Both the position numbers and the translations under genes were made by a program. A DNA stretch of 64,000 bases from Rhizobiales bacterium UBA3584 (lineage in GTDB: Bacteria > Pseudomonadota > Alphaproteobacteria > Rhizobiales > Devosiaceae), in NCBI GenBank assembly GCA_002375765.1, contig DFMV01000018.1:27650-91649 (forward strand), written 5' to 3'. The notes under the pieces are model-generated. The model was given only the letters and a program-made list of their open reading frames with translations. It ran no database searches and was not told the origin of the DNA. This document shows positions 9,280 to 18,625 of this stretch, one piece after another. How positions within the stretch are numbered: the first letter of the stretch is position 1; each line of letters starts with the position of its first letter.

Positions 9280-9696
9280 TCAACACCCGGCACGCATAAG
9301 CAGATCGTCGATGATGATCGGGGTTGCGGGTATCGACGGCCAGGTTTCCGTATCCGGCGCGCCTGCGGAAATCGCCGCCCAGGCAGTATCGTTGCCGACG
9401 CTGAATGACCCCGTGCACGACACCGACAAACCTGCGCTCCGAGCCTGTGCCAGAAGATGAGCCGCACTCTCGGCCACGCTGGTGAGATAGAAGCTGAGGC
9501 GCTCACGCGCATTGGCTTCGCTGCCGGCCCGGGCTATCAGATCGGCAACATGGGCAACCGAGATCTGTCCTTGCCCTGTGCGCCCCGGAAACTGTGCCAT
9601 GGCATGAGTGGAAGCGAGGAACGGCAACGTTGCCAACGCAGTGAGAACGGCACGCGCAAAGCTGGCGCCGGATGGGGAAATTTCTGGGAAGCTCAT
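9280..9696 (-). CDS. Hypothetical secreted protein
   Basis: 138 residues from the ATG at 9696, chosen because AAGGAG stands 7 bp upstream. The open frame runs further 5' but that part is AT-rich and lysine-rich. A signal peptide is evident (hydrophobic RAVLTALATLPFLASTHAMA, cleavage near MA-QF). The mature domain (about 105 residues) has two cysteines (GLSVSCTGSF and the C-terminal AGC) that could form a disulfide. I do not recognise a family. It is divergent from the DUF2975 gene. Confidence 0.65.
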   Translation of the reverse strand: MSFPEISPSGASFARAVLTALATLPFLASTHAMAQFPGRTGQGQISVAHVADLIARAGSEANARERLSFYLTSVAESAAHLLAQARSAGLSVSCTGSFSVGNDTAWAAISAGAPDTETWPSIPATPIIIDDLLMRAGC

Positions 9697-9813
9697 CGAA
9701 AACTCCTTCTTGCACGATGAAAGAGTCATATCGTTTTGCATATAAAATTTATTGTTAAACAATAATTTTTATGCTCTTCTATCGCAATGATAGGCACAAT
9801 GGAGTTTTCCGTG

Positions 9814-10365
9814 ATGACCATGAGCATGTCCGGCAGGCCCGAGGGAAGGCTGCGCATCGTACTTTTAACTCTGAGGATTGCCGCGCTGTTGGTGGCGGTC
9901 GCGTTGCCGATCGCGCTGACATCGTTCTGGCTTTTCGTCGATCCTTCAGGGGTCTCGGCGCTTGTGCCGTTGCCGGGCAAGCCGCAGATATTGCTTGGCA
10001 ATTTTGAGCGAATTGCCGGACTTTCGCTTTCGATGCTCCCCGTCGGCATCCTAATATTCGGCCTGATCCGGCTTAGAGCATATCTGGCGGCTCTATTACA
10101 GGGCGCGATATTTTCAGGCGCCACTTCCCGAGCTTTGAAAGATTTCGCCCTAGCTGTCGGGGCAAGTGTATTGGCGCGTCCTATTATTTCCGCCGTTCTG
10201 AGTGTGGTATTGACCTGGTCCGCACCGCCGGGTCAACAGACTCTGTCTTTCAGCCTATCACTGGACACTGTTCTGTTGCTGATTTTTGCGGCAACTATCG
10301 GGCTTGCTGCATGGACAATGCAATTGGCCACCGCTATCGCCGAAGAAAACTCACGTTTCGTTTGA
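9814..10365 (+). CDS. DUF2975 domain-containing membrane protein
   Basis: About 183 residues with four hydrophobic helices and a short C-terminal TAIAEENSRFV tail, the typical ending of DUF2975 proteins. The ATG at 9814 was preferred because GGAG lies about 9 bp upstream; the open frame begins at an ATG at 9787. DUF2975 proteins are almost always encoded directly upstream of a small XRE-type regulator, as here, and the pair is thought to act as a membrane-linked regulatory unit (YoaS/YozG type). The signal sensed is unknown. Confidence 0.8.
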   Translation: MTMSMSGRPEGRLRIVLLTLRIAALLVAVALPIALTSFWLFVDPSGVSALVPLPGKPQILLGNFERIAGLSLSMLPVGILIFGLIRLRAYLAALLQGAIFSGATSRALKDFALAVGASVLARPIISAVLSVVLTWSAPPGQQTLSFSLSLDTVLLLIFAATIGLAAWTMQLATAIAEENSRFV

Positions 10366-10374
10366 GGCGAACTC

Positions 10375-10602
10375 ATGCCAATAAAGGTGAATCTGGCCGT
10401 AATTCTTGCTCAGCGCGCTGTAAAATCGAAGGATCTTGCCGCACATGTTGGAATTACCGATGCCAATCTCTCACTGCTCAAGCAGGGAAAAGTCAAAGGT
10501 GTGCGTTTTGAGACGTTGGCCGCAATCTGCGCCTATCTCGATTGTCAGCCCGGCGACATCCTTGAATATACAGCAGAAATCGAAGCGCCCACCCCCGACT
10601 AA
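10375..10602 (+). CDS. Small XRE/Cro-type helix-turn-helix regulator (YozG-like)
   Basis: 75 residues, almost entirely one HTH domain: VNLAVILAQRAVKSKDLAAHVGIT, then NLSLLKQGKVKGVRFETLAAICAYLDCQPGDILEY. This LSxLKxGKxKxxRFxTLxxIC pattern is the YozG type. It starts 9 bp after the DUF2975 gene with GAGG before the ATG. The pair should be read as one operon, the regulator probably controlling its own expression. Confidence 0.88.
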   Translation: MPIKVNLAVILAQRAVKSKDLAAHVGITDANLSLLKQGKVKGVRFETLAAICAYLDCQPGDILEYTAEIEAPTPD

Positions 10603-10696
10603 ACCCGCCGTGGACGCCCACTGGCCCCTACCGGTCTGACCCGGTCACGGCCAGTGGACAGGCCAAAATGGCAGGAGGTCGGGAGGTGGCCGCCTT

Positions 10697-12343
10697 TCAG
10701 TTCCGGGAGGTCAGTTTTCCGCTCAGTGCCTTTTCGATCAGCTTGCGGGTGTTCTCGATGCCGTAAAGGGCGGCGAACGAGCCGAAGCGGGGGCCGCGTT
10801 CCTGGCCGATCAGGACCTGATAGAGCATCTGGAAAAAGGCGCCCGACACGCCCGGGCCGCCATTGGGGCCGAGGCGCTTGTGGTCCTGATAGCGTTCGAT
10901 CTCGCGCGCCACGTCGAGGGCCGCGTTCTGGATCGCCTCACCGCCCGCATCGGCCGGGAGCTTCGCAAGAGTCTCGGAGAGCTCTTCGAGCGCCTTGCGC
11001 TCGACGTCGTCGGGTGCGCGATAGGACTTTTCAACGAAGTCCTCGAAATAGCGCATCGCATAACCGACCAGCGCATCGAGATGGGGGTGGGTCTGGGGTG
11101 TCACGCCGGGGGCGTAGGCTGAAATGTAACCCCACATCACTTCCCGGCTCTCGGGGTTGGACGCTGTGGCGAGATTGAGCAGCAGGGCAAAGCTCACCGG
11201 CATGTCGTATGCAGGGGGCATGGCCGAGTGGATATGGAAGGCCGGGTTTTCGAGAAGCTGGCCCGCATCCTCGCCCTGGGCTTTGGCGGCGAAGGTGAAA
11301 TATTCGTCCACCGCCTTGGGGATGACATCGAAATAGAGCCGCTTGGCCGTCCTGGGCTTTTGGAACATGAACAGCGAGAGGCTTTCCGAGGACGCGTAGG
11401 TCAACCACTCGTCGATGGTGATGCCGTTGCCCTTGGACTTGGAAATCTTCTGGCCCTGGTCATCGAGGAACAGTTCATAGACGTAATGTTCGGGCGGGGT
11501 GCCGCCGAGGATCGAACAGATCCTGTCATAGATCACCTGGTTGGTCTGATGATCCTTGCCGAACATTTCGAAATCGACCCCGAGCGCTGCCCAGCGCATG
11601 CCGAAATCGGGCTTCCATTGCAGCTTTACATTGCCGCCGGTCACCGGAACGGTCACATCGCGCCCGTCCTCGTCGGTGAAGGTCACGGTGCCGTCCTTGG
11701 CGTTGACCTCCTTCATGGGCACGTAAAGCACGCGCCCCGAGATCGGCGAGATGGGCAGGATGGGGGAATAGGTAGCCTGACGTTCGGCGCCCAGCGTGGG
11801 GAGCATGACGCCCATGATGTCGCCATAGCGTTCGAGCGCGCGCAGCAGCATGGCGTCGAACTTGCCCGACTTGTAATAATCGGTGGCGCTTGCGAATTCG
11901 TAATCGAACCCGAAGGTATCGAGGAAGCGCCGCAGCATGGCGTTGTTGTGTTCGCCAAAGCTGGGAAACTCGTTGGTCCAGGGATCGGGCACTGCGGTCA
12001 GCGGCATCTGGAGATAGGGCTCCAGCGCCTCCCTGGAGGGCACGTTGTCGGGGATCTTGCGCATCCCGTCCATGTCGTCGGAAAAGCAGATCAGCCGTGT
12101 CTTGATCGCATCGCCGGTCAGAAGCCGGAACGCGGTGCGGACCATAGTGGTGCGCATCACCTCGCCGAACGTGCCGATATGGGGCTTGCCCGAGGGGCCG
12201 TAGCCGGTTTCGAAGATCACCTCGTCCTTGCCCAGCTTCTCGGCGCGCCGCACAACCTTTTTGGCTTCCTCGAACGGCCAGGCACGGGCGTTGGGGGCAG
12301 CGGCAATGGCTGAGGGATCGAGAGGGGGCAGGGTCTGGGACAA
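10697..12343 (-). CDS. lysS: Lysine--tRNA ligase, class I
   Basis: About 548 residues. It charges tRNA-Lys using the class I fold (the archaeal/alphaproteobacterial form, unrelated to class II LysRS). The HIGH-like motif is PHIGTFGE and the KMSKS-like motif is KISKSKGN. Other landmarks are [24 protein letters not shown] and [10 protein letters not shown]. The TTG at 12343 is preferred as start because the protein then begins [11 protein letters not shown] with AAAGGA upstream; the open frame continues 18 codons further. It is divergent from the TerB-like gene. Confidence 0.93.
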   Translation of the reverse strand: MSQTLPPLDPSAIAAAPNARAWPFEEAKKVVRRAEKLGKDEVIFETGYGPSGKPHIGTFGEVMRTTMVRTAFRLLTGDAIKTRLICFSDDMDGMRKIPDNVPSREALEPYLQMPLTAVPDPWTNEFPSFGEHNNAMLRRFLDTFGFDYEFASATDYYKSGKFDAMLLRALERYGDIMGVMLPTLGAERQATYSPILPISPISGRVLYVPMKEVNAKDGTVTFTDEDGRDVTVPVTGGNVKLQWKPDFGMRWAALGVDFEMFGKDHQTNQVIYDRICSILGGTPPEHYVYELFLDDQGQKISKSKGNGITIDEWLTYASSESLSLFMFQKPRTAKRLYFDVIPKAVDEYFTFAAKAQGEDAGQLLENPAFHIHSAMPPAYDMPVSFALLLNLATASNPESREVMWGYISAYAPGVTPQTHPHLDALVGYAMRYFEDFVEKSYRAPDDVERKALEELSETLAKLPADAGGEAIQNAALDVAREIERYQDHKRLGPNGGPGVSGAFFQMLYQVLIGQERGPRFGSFAALYGIENTRKLIEKALSGKLTSRN

Positions 12344-12496
12344 TTTGGCCCATCCTTTAATCAAACCGGGAGAATTCAGGCCGCGGTGTTGCACCAACCG
12401 GTCCCAAAGGTCAATGCTGATGATCGGCGGGCCTTGCGCCTTCGCGCCGCACTTTCTAGATTTGGGCGCGCCTCAACCCGACCCCCAGGTGATTTC

Positions 12497-12901
12497 ATGC
12501 AGCTTTCCGCAACCGACGCCCTTGTCCATGTCATGGTGATGGCCGCCGTGTCCGACAAGGATGTGACCGACAGCGAGATGGACCGGTTCGCTGCGCTTAT
12601 CAGCCGCTGGCCGGTGTTTGAGAGTTTCGATATCGAGCGCCTGCCCGAAGTTGCCTCCAGTTGCGTTGAGACCGTCAACAAGGCCGGGCTCGATGCGCTT
12701 CTCGACCAGATCGCACAGACCCTGGAACCCCGGCTGCAGGAAACCGCCTATGCCATTGCCGTGGAGATCGCGACTGTCGATCTCAAGCTCAATCAGGAAG
12801 AGTTGCGCATGCTTGAGATGATCCGCGATGCGTTCTCGATCGACCGGCTGACGACGGCGGCGATTGAGACCTCGGCACGGATCAGGCACCGGCGGCTTTA
12901 G
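12497..12901 (+). CDS. TerB-like tellurite resistance domain protein
   Basis: 134 residues from the ATG at 12497, where the TerB-like domain starts (LSATDALVHVMVMAAVSDKDVTDSE). The fold is all-alpha with two acidic metal-site-like stretches, DKDVTDSEMDRF (about 20-31) and VDLKLNQEELRML (about 95-107), as in TerB/DjlA domains. Upstream in-frame sequence back to 12386 overlaps the lysS leader and is probably not translated. The function is unknown; no other ter gene is near. Confidence 0.75.
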   Translation: MQLSATDALVHVMVMAAVSDKDVTDSEMDRFAALISRWPVFESFDIERLPEVASSCVETVNKAGLDALLDQIAQTLEPRLQETAYAIAVEIATVDLKLNQEELRMLEMIRDAFSIDRLTTAAIETSARIRHRRL

Positions 12902-12948
12902 GTCGACCCGGCAGCGCCGACGGCACCTGCTTTGGCGCTGAGTGTACT

Positions 12949-12975
12949 GGATCCCGGATCAGGTCCGGGATGACA
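12949..12975. repeat. Short REP-type palindrome
   Basis: ATCCCGGA (12951-12958) and TCCGGGAT (12964-12971) form an 8-bp inverted repeat with a 5-base loop, followed by GACA. This is the common alphaproteobacterial intergenic form (CCCGG...CCGGGATGACA). Related, less perfect forms lie at 22,862-22,884 and 22,930-22,962. It sits between convergent genes and could act as a bidirectional terminator. Confidence 0.6.
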
Positions 12976-13049
12976 GGTGGTGGTTTCGGCAAAGCCCATC
13001 CTCGATCGGGCCGGGGACATAGTTTTGGCCGAAGCGCTCCAATTGAGCG

Positions 13050-13871
13050 TCAGTAAAAGCTGACCGGGAACCAGCGCAGGTAGATCTCGTCGATCCGGCC
13101 TTCGCGCTGCAGGCGGGTCAGGGCCCAGTTGATGGCGACCCGGACATTGTCGAGGCCGGCCGGAACGGCCACTGCAAGCCCGGCCCCGAACAGGTCGGGG
13201 CGAAAATAGGCCTCCCCTGCAAAGCCGCAGCAATCGGGGTTTTCATTGAGCCAGAACGAGGCGCGGGCGGCGTCACCGAAAAAGGCATCGGCCTCGCCGG
13301 CGGCCACCGCGTCGAGCGCTTCAAATTCGCTGCCATAGAAGACGATCTCGGCACGGCCGAGCGTGCGTTGGGCCAGTTCGGCATGAGCCGAACCCTCGCG
13401 GACCGCAACCGTGCCCGTCAATGAGAGCGGATCGAAACCGGGGGCAACGGGCTTTTGCGTTACGAACCTTGCAGGCAATTGCAGATAGATGCGGGAAAAA
13501 TCGAACCGCTCGGCGGCGCTGCCATCTATATCGAGTCCGGCGATCAGCGCATCGCCCTGATTGTCGGCCAGCGCATCCTGTACCCGGTTCCAGGGCCAGG
13601 CCTGGATGGTGCAGCGCGCTTCAAGTCGGGCGCAAATGGCATCGGCCAGATCGACGTTGAAGCCGGCCAGCCGCCCAGCGGCATCGGCGTAATTGAAAGG
13701 TGGGAAATCGGGGGTTGTCAGAAACCGCAGGGCGGGCACGGCAATGGGATCGATCATGTCATCGCGTGCGCCCGGATCGACATGGACCGGCAGGTTCTGG
13801 GCGACCGCACAACCGGCACCACCGAAAAGAATGCAAGCGGCAAAAAGGACTGCCCGAAATGCTGGCATCAT
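13050..13871 (-). CDS. Periplasmic amino-acid-type substrate-binding protein (SBP_bac_3)
   Basis: 273 residues with a signal peptide (hydrophobic VLFAACILFGGAGCAVA). The domain pattern is RFLTTPDFPPFNYADAAGRLAGFNVDLADAICARL near residues 48-82, LIAGLDIDGSAAERFDFSRIY, then a late GEADAFFGDAARASFWL, which is the polar-amino-acid binding fold (SBP family 3). Two tandem ATGs start it. No permease or ATPase gene is beside it, so it is an orphan binding protein; it may serve an importer elsewhere or act as a sensor. Confidence 0.82.
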   Translation of the reverse strand: MMPAFRAVLFAACILFGGAGCAVAQNLPVHVDPGARDDMIDPIAVPALRFLTTPDFPPFNYADAAGRLAGFNVDLADAICARLEARCTIQAWPWNRVQDALADNQGDALIAGLDIDGSAAERFDFSRIYLQLPARFVTQKPVAPGFDPLSLTGTVAVREGSAHAELAQRTLGRAEIVFYGSEFEALDAVAAGEADAFFGDAARASFWLNENPDCCGFAGEAYFRPDLFGAGLAVAVPAGLDNVRVAINWALTRLQREGRIDEIYLRWFPVSFY

Positions 13872-13959
13872 GACGTCTCAAGGCCCTGAACAAATTTGAT
13901 CCTCGTTATGGCCGATTGCCAAAACAATTGGTAGGGTCGCGGGGACGATTTGGGGGCAT

Positions 13960-15840
13960 ATGAGCGTCGTGCGGCCGTTTGACGATGTCGAACTCGCTGA
14001 GGCATTGGCCGCGCAACCGGGCTGGTCCCGGCATGTGGCCGAAGCCGCGCTTGATCGTGCCCGGCGCATCGATGCCGATCCACTCGACGTTCTGGCTGCC
14101 ATGGACGGGGCCGATCGCGAGGGACCTTATCGACGGGCTGCCGCCTTTCTCGGTGTTCAGTACCGGAACGACATCACCCGGTTTCTTTTGCCTTTGAACG
14201 GAGATTTCGACGTCGACCGTTTCGCCGGTCTGCGCTCGATCCGAGGGCAGATCGAAGGCAAGGAAACCCTGTTCCTTTCTCCGGGCTTTGCCCATTTGCG
14301 CGGACTGGCGGCGCGCGTCGGAGAGGATGGGGGCCTGCGGGCGAGGCTGTGCATCGTCTCGCCAGCCACGCTCGAGGGCGCGATTGCTCAAACCAATCCC
14401 GAGCCGCTGGCAACCAACGCCCTGCAACGGCTGGCGCGCCGATTTCCACTCGCAAGCGCTCATCTCGACCTTCCGATGGGGGCGAGGGTTGGCTTTGTCC
14501 TGGCCATGACGGCGCTGACCGGGCTTGCGGTCGCGCCGGTCTTCATCACCAATCTGGCCCCTGTGCTTGCCCTGTTGGCACTGGTCCTGGCCCTGCCCTC
14601 GGGATTTCGATTGTGGGCCGCCTTCACCTTCGAGCGCAACGAGGCCCTAAGGCCCGGAAAGCTGCTCGATGACCGCCAATTGCCGGTCTATACGGTGCTC
14701 GTTCCCATGCGTGACGAAGCGCATATGGTACCCCAGATCTCACGCGCTCTTAAGGCACTCGATTATCCCGCCGAAAAGCTCGACATCAAGTTCGTTGTCG
14801 AAAGCGCCAGCCCCGAGACCGTAACAGCCGCCCGCGCACAATTGGGAGACCGGCGCTTTTCACTGATCGTGGTGCCGCGATGCCGGCCCTATACCAAACC
14901 CAAGGCGCTCAATTACGCTCTGCCCCTGGCGCGTGGTTCCCATGTGGTGGTCTTTGATGCTGAAGACCTGCCCGATCCGGGGCAATTGCGGGCCGCTGCC
15001 AGCCTTTTTGCAGAGGACGCAACGCTCGAATGCCTGCAGGGTGAACTTGTCATCGCCAACGCGCCGCGAAGCTGGGTCGCGCGCATGTTTGCCGCAGAAT
15101 ATGCCGGCCATTTCGGTGTTTTACTGCCGGCCATCGGACGCGCCGGCTTTCCGGTGCCGCTGGGCGGCACCTCAAATCATTTCCGTACTGAAACGCTCAA
15201 AGGCATCGGCGCGTGGGATGCGTTCAACGTGACCGAGGACGCCGATCTGGGCATCCGCATGGCGCGACTGGGCCTGCGCGTCGAAAGCCTGGCAACCGTG
15301 ACCCTGGAGGAGGCGCCCGAGAGCATGGGTGCGTGGGTCCGCCAACGTTCGCGCTGGATAAAGGGATGGATGCAGACCCTTCTTGTCCATTCGGCCCGGC
15401 CGGCAAAGCTGCTGGCCGATCTGGGGTGGTCCAGTCTGATCGCCTTTTACATTTTCGTGGGCGGCATGGTGCTTTCCCTTTCGGTGCATGGCCTGTTTCT
15501 GGTGACCACCATAGCCAGATTGCTCTACGACCTGATTGTTGGGGGAGCGGCTGACCTCTGGACCGTGGCGGGGCTGGGTACACTGCTTTTCGGCTATGCG
15601 GGCGCGGTCGTCATCAGCATCATCGGGCTCGATCGCATCGGGCGCAAGGATATAGCGCCATGGCTGTTTGCCCTGCCGGCCTATTGGCTGATGGCGTGGT
15701 GCGCGGTGGTGCTGGCGGGGTTCGAACTGGTTTTCAAGCCCTATCACTGGTCCAAAACCAGCCATAGGGGTCTGGGCAGTTCCAGCCTAACTCCAACCCC
15801 TCATCGTGCCGAAGTGCCGCATACGCAAACCACCCAATAG
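13960..15840 (+). CDS. Membrane glycosyltransferase, GT2-type
   Basis: 626 residues. Residues about 1-130 form a soluble N-terminal domain with helical repeats like the MshEN/T2SSE N-terminal type. Two membrane helices follow (about 172-215), then a GT-A domain (about 240-470) with the acidic motifs FDAEDLPDPGQL and TEDADLGIRM, and the QxxRW motif RQRSRWIKGW, then about four C-terminal helices. These are the features of processive or polysaccharide-making GT2 enzymes (cellulose-synthase-like superfamily). The sugar and product are unknown. GGGGG lies before the ATG. It is a single gene. Confidence 0.88.
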   Translation: MSVVRPFDDVELAEALAAQPGWSRHVAEAALDRARRIDADPLDVLAAMDGADREGPYRRAAAFLGVQYRNDITRFLLPLNGDFDVDRFAGLRSIRGQIEGKETLFLSPGFAHLRGLAARVGEDGGLRARLCIVSPATLEGAIAQTNPEPLATNALQRLARRFPLASAHLDLPMGARVGFVLAMTALTGLAVAPVFITNLAPVLALLALVLALPSGFRLWAAFTFERNEALRPGKLLDDRQLPVYTVLVPMRDEAHMVPQISRALKALDYPAEKLDIKFVVESASPETVTAARAQLGDRRFSLIVVPRCRPYTKPKALNYALPLARGSHVVVFDAEDLPDPGQLRAAASLFAEDATLECLQGELVIANAPRSWVARMFAAEYAGHFGVLLPAIGRAGFPVPLGGTSNHFRTETLKGIGAWDAFNVTEDADLGIRMARLGLRVESLATVTLEEAPESMGAWVRQRSRWIKGWMQTLLVHSARPAKLLADLGWSSLIAFYIFVGGMVLSLSVHGLFLVTTIARLLYDLIVGGAADLWTVAGLGTLLFGYAGAVVISIIGLDRIGRKDIAPWLFALPAYWLMAWCAVVLAGFELVFKPYHWSKTSHRGLGSSSLTPTPHRAEVPHTQTTQ

Positions 15841-15894
15841 CGGCGTATTGCCTGCACGCTCACAATTGGTGAGGTGTGCAGGGGAACGATCTGA

Positions 15895-16059
15895 TTGAAC
15901 GCTTACGAATCAAAAGCTTCCGATTCGACATCATCGAGCCAGTCTCTGAAGTTCAAAATACTGGCCGCTGCAGGTATTGTCGCGCTGGCCATTTCCCTTA
16001 TCGCACCGATCATCAAAATTATCAGATGGCTCGTTGCGATGGCGGGACTCCAAATTTAG
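15895..16059 (+). CDS. Possible small single-span membrane protein (TTG start)
   Basis: A 54-codon frame beginning with TTG at 15895, preceded by GGGGAA 8 bp upstream. It encodes a serine-rich hydrophilic N-terminus (ESKASDSTSSSQSLKFK), one hydrophobic helix (ILAAAGIVALAISLIAPIIK) and a basic/aromatic end (IIRWLVAMAGLQI). The amphipathic order and ribosome site argue that it is real. There is no family I recognise. It lies between the glycosyltransferase and another small membrane protein gene. Confidence 0.45.
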   Translation: MNAYESKASDSTSSSQSLKFKILAAAGIVALAISLIAPIIKIIRWLVAMAGLQI

Positions 16060-16210
16060 CTCGATACGGTGTTGATAATGGCCACTTTATTTGAGATTCC
16101 TCAAAGGCCGAGATCGCTGCCGGTAATATGTAGATACTCAAACTTGAGCTTAATTTGAGTTGATTGCGGCGGCGACTTCAACCAGCGTGAGCTATTGCAG
16201 GCCGGAGATA

Positions 16211-16534
16211 ATGATGCAGATCGGATATTCGTTTTCCCTCGGAAATGAGCCGGAAAACCACGAGCGCCAGATAAGTATATCGGGCTATCGCCCATGGCTC
16301 GTTATTGTATCCGTCGGTTTTTTGCTCACCATTGCACTGCCGGTCGCAATTTTCTTTTTTCTGGTTCCCGTGCCCATATTGGTGGCGTCGGCACTTTATC
16401 TTGTCGGACTTCTGACAACCATATTGGTGACCAGCGGCGCCGAGAGAACGCTCGCCTTATGGGCCGTCCGCATCCTGCTGCCCCTGCCCGTCGCCGGGCT
16501 GGTCTGGTGGGGGCTGGCCGCCATGGGGCTTTGA
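16211..16534 (+). CDS. Small hypothetical membrane protein
   Basis: 107 residues from the tandem ATGs at 16211/16214, with CCGGAGA just upstream. The first ~30 residues are polar (IGYSFSLGNEPENHERQISI). Three hydrophobic helices follow (about 34-57, 60-78 and 84-104). No catalytic or binding motif is visible and I do not recognise a family. It converges with the acetyltransferase gene, whose stop is 12 bp away. The 150 bp before it hold only a weak inverted repeat (ACTCAAA ... TTTGAGT, 16136-16160). Confidence 0.6.
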   Translation: MMQIGYSFSLGNEPENHERQISISGYRPWLVIVSVGFLLTIALPVAIFFFLVPVPILVASALYLVGLLTTILVTSGAERTLALWAVRILLPLPVAGLVWWGLAAMGL

Positions 16535-16545
16535 GCCGCGCTTAA

Positions 16546-17739
16546 TTAATGATCCCGGTTTTGTCCCGATAGCGTACGCCGCAACCCCACCACGCTCGAT
16601 TGAGCGATGCGCGCCAGCTTCCAAAGCGTCGGGGTTTGCTTGATCCTGCGTTTTGCCGCGCGCGCACCCCGCAGCAGCGGAGCGGCGATTTGGCCAAGCG
16701 TGGAGACCGGAAGCACGATATCGAAGACGGGCTGGCGATTTGTCCAGTCGGTCTTGTAGTCGAAATCGCCCAGGCCCATGTCGAGGCTCGTGACGCCGTC
16801 GGTCCGCAACTGATCAACAAGAAGCGATAGCGTCACGCCCATCAGTGAATATCGCGATGCCTCGCCGTAATCGGTCGAGTTGATGTATTGCGAATAATGG
16901 TTGGGACCGTAGGTGCCGATGCTGGTGGCAACAATGGTTTGGCCGGCATAGAGCGCGTGCAGGCTTATGGCCGGGCGATTCTCGCTCAGCCCTTCGAGCG
17001 CCAACCGGCGAAAGAACTGTCTGAAGGCGGGGCGCTGGAAAATGTTTTCCACACCCATCTGCACGAACCGGCGGCCGCGCTGGTCGAGGAAGACTTCGAG
17101 TATCGTTTCGACCTCGGCCGGGGTTTTGGCGCGGTGAAGGATCACGGCACCAAACCCTTCGTCGAGCCGGCGCTGGGAGCGGCGGATATTGGTGCGGCGC
17201 TTGTGGGGCAAGGATTGCTCGATAAAGGGCGCTTCGCCCGGCTCGAGGGTGTTGACGTAGAAATTGTCGGGCGCCGGATTGCCACCGAGCGCCGCCAGGG
17301 GATTGGGATGATTCCCGATCTCGGCGGCTACGCAGTGGAAATTGACGATGTCGGCCGGGAGGTTGGCCAGTGCGTCGCGCAGCGCATTTGCCGTGAGCAG
17401 ATGCGCGTAATGCGGATCGAAGACCGGCGCGTCGCCGTTGGAAATGGGCATGCCGATGATGCGGGCGACGCGCAGGCCGAATTTGCGGACTATCTCGAAG
17501 GGGATCAGCGCAATGGGGCGATCGTGATCGAGGATGGTCACTATGGCGATATGGGGGTCCGGGGAAAAGCCGGCGTCGATATAGGCGGTGATCCAGTCGA
17601 GGCGCTGATAGGGGGTGTAAACCCCGATCTCCTGAAGGCGGAGCCAGGCCGGTGCAGCGCTTGCGATGGAATCATGGACGAGCGTGCGCAATGGCTGGGC
17701 CGTTGTCGTCGGATCGCCGATATGAGTTGCCGCTGTCAT
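16546..17739 (-). CDS. GNAT/FemAB-type acetyltransferase (BioF2/CelD-like)
   Basis: 397 residues. The pattern is two GNAT-like halves: an N-terminal half with WLRLQEIGVYTPYQRLDWITAY, and a C-terminal half with HALYAGQTIVATSIGTYGPNHYSQYINSTDYG ahead of LDMGLGDFDYKTDW. The last motif (LDxGxGDxxYKxxW) is characteristic of the CelD/BioF2-like family found in polysaccharide biosynthesis loci. It may acylate an envelope polysaccharide; the nearby membrane glycosyltransferase fits this, but they are on opposite strands. Start ATG at 17739. Confidence 0.8.
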   Translation of the reverse strand: MTAATHIGDPTTTAQPLRTLVHDSIASAAPAWLRLQEIGVYTPYQRLDWITAYIDAGFSPDPHIAIVTILDHDRPIALIPFEIVRKFGLRVARIIGMPISNGDAPVFDPHYAHLLTANALRDALANLPADIVNFHCVAAEIGNHPNPLAALGGNPAPDNFYVNTLEPGEAPFIEQSLPHKRRTNIRRSQRRLDEGFGAVILHRAKTPAEVETILEVFLDQRGRRFVQMGVENIFQRPAFRQFFRRLALEGLSENRPAISLHALYAGQTIVATSIGTYGPNHYSQYINSTDYGEASRYSLMGVTLSLLVDQLRTDGVTSLDMGLGDFDYKTDWTNRQPVFDIVLPVSTLGQIAAPLLRGARAAKRRIKQTPTLWKLARIAQSSVVGLRRTLSGQNRDH

Positions 17740-17965
17740 CGATAAGGGCCGTCCGTTGCCTAGGGTGCGCGCGTTTCTGGCGTCGCGACCTTGGTCCCAA
17801 AATGTTGGGAAAACCTTATTTGGACGGCGTGTTTGCCGGCTCGGGGCCGGGAAAGCTGCGAAATGGTAAAGAGGCGCTTACGGGAAAGCGAAAATGGCCC
17901 GGACATCGGCCCGGGCCCATTAAAGGTCGTTCCGGCCCGACCGAGTCGGTCCGGCGTTCCAAATC

Positions 17966-18021
17966 CTTATGTGGTCGCGCGGTCGAACCGAAAAAGTCTG
18001 CAACTTTTTCTGACCGCACTC
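17966..18021. repeat. RIME-like intergenic repeat, copy 1 (degenerate)
   Basis: The sequence from TCCTTAT through GTCGCGC, GAACCG and the palindrome AAAAAGT-ctgca-ACTTTTT (17991-18009) to CTGACCGCACTC lines up with the copies at 20,425-20,512 and 22,697-22,797. It resembles the Rhizobium-specific intergenic mosaic elements known from rhizobial genomes. It lies just downstream of the FKBP gene and could be part of its terminator. The rest of the 17,740-18,027 gap shows no gene. Confidence 0.6.
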
Positions 18022-18027
18022 CGACGG

Positions 18028-18456
18028 TCAGAGAACTTCGACCAGTTCGACGTCGAAGATAAGGTCCTTGCCCGCCAGCGGGTGATTGGCGTCGACGGTG
18101 ATTTCCTCTTCGGAGGTATCGATCACGGTCAGGACCATGGTCTGTCCGTCGCCGCCGGTGGCCTGAAGACGGGCGCCGACCGAGGTGTCGACTCCCTCGG
18201 GAATCTGGGTCCGGGGCACGCTTTGCACACCTTCGGGACGATGGGCCCCATAGGCGGCGTCGGCAGGAATGGTCACTGTCTCTTTAGCGCCCACGCTCAT
18301 GCCCTGAACCTGTTCCTCAAGGCCCTTGATGATCTGGCCGGAGCCAAGCTGGAATTCGAGGGGATCACGGCCATCGGAAGAATCGAACTGGGTGCCGTCG
18401 GTGAGCCGTCCGGTGTAGTGGATGCGCACAGTATCCCCTTGTTTTGCCTGGGTCAT
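18028..18456 (-). CDS. FKBP-type peptidyl-prolyl cis-trans isomerase (SlyD-like)
   Basis: 142 residues: FKBP half (VRIHYTGRLTDGTQFDSS, then PLEFQLGSGQIIKGLEEQVQGMSVGAKETVTIPADAAYG) followed by an insert-in-flap-type segment and the returning strands LTVIDTSEEEITVDANHPLAGKDLIFDVELVEV. This is the SlyD arrangement without the histidine-rich metal-binding tail. It speeds proline isomerisation during folding in the cytoplasm; no signal peptide is seen. Single gene. Confidence 0.92.
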   Translation of the reverse strand: MTQAKQGDTVRIHYTGRLTDGTQFDSSDGRDPLEFQLGSGQIIKGLEEQVQGMSVGAKETVTIPADAAYGAHRPEGVQSVPRTQIPEGVDTSVGARLQATGGDGQTMVLTVIDTSEEEITVDANHPLAGKDLIFDVELVEVL

Positions 18457-18625
18457 GCTGTGTCCTTTTCACTTGTGTTTGCTCAGGATCCGTCGCCGCG
18501 CGCTCTCAAGGCGGTCAAAAAGACAGATCCGGCGAAGGTCCGCCGGGGCTTGCCCCGCGAACCACGATCCCCAATGTAGGGATGGGGAGCGAGATGTAAA
18601 CCGCAGACCCTGTTTTGCGCCCCGG

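Noticed and set aside
11228..12313. 361-codon plus-strand frame opposite lysS
   Set aside because: lysS has clear HIGH and KMSKS motifs on the other strand; the plus frame has no recognisable domain.
15876..16094. GTG-started 72-codon frame overlapping the small TTG gene
   Set aside because: The overlapping frame at 15895 has a better ribosome site and a plausible membrane-protein pattern; this one looks random.
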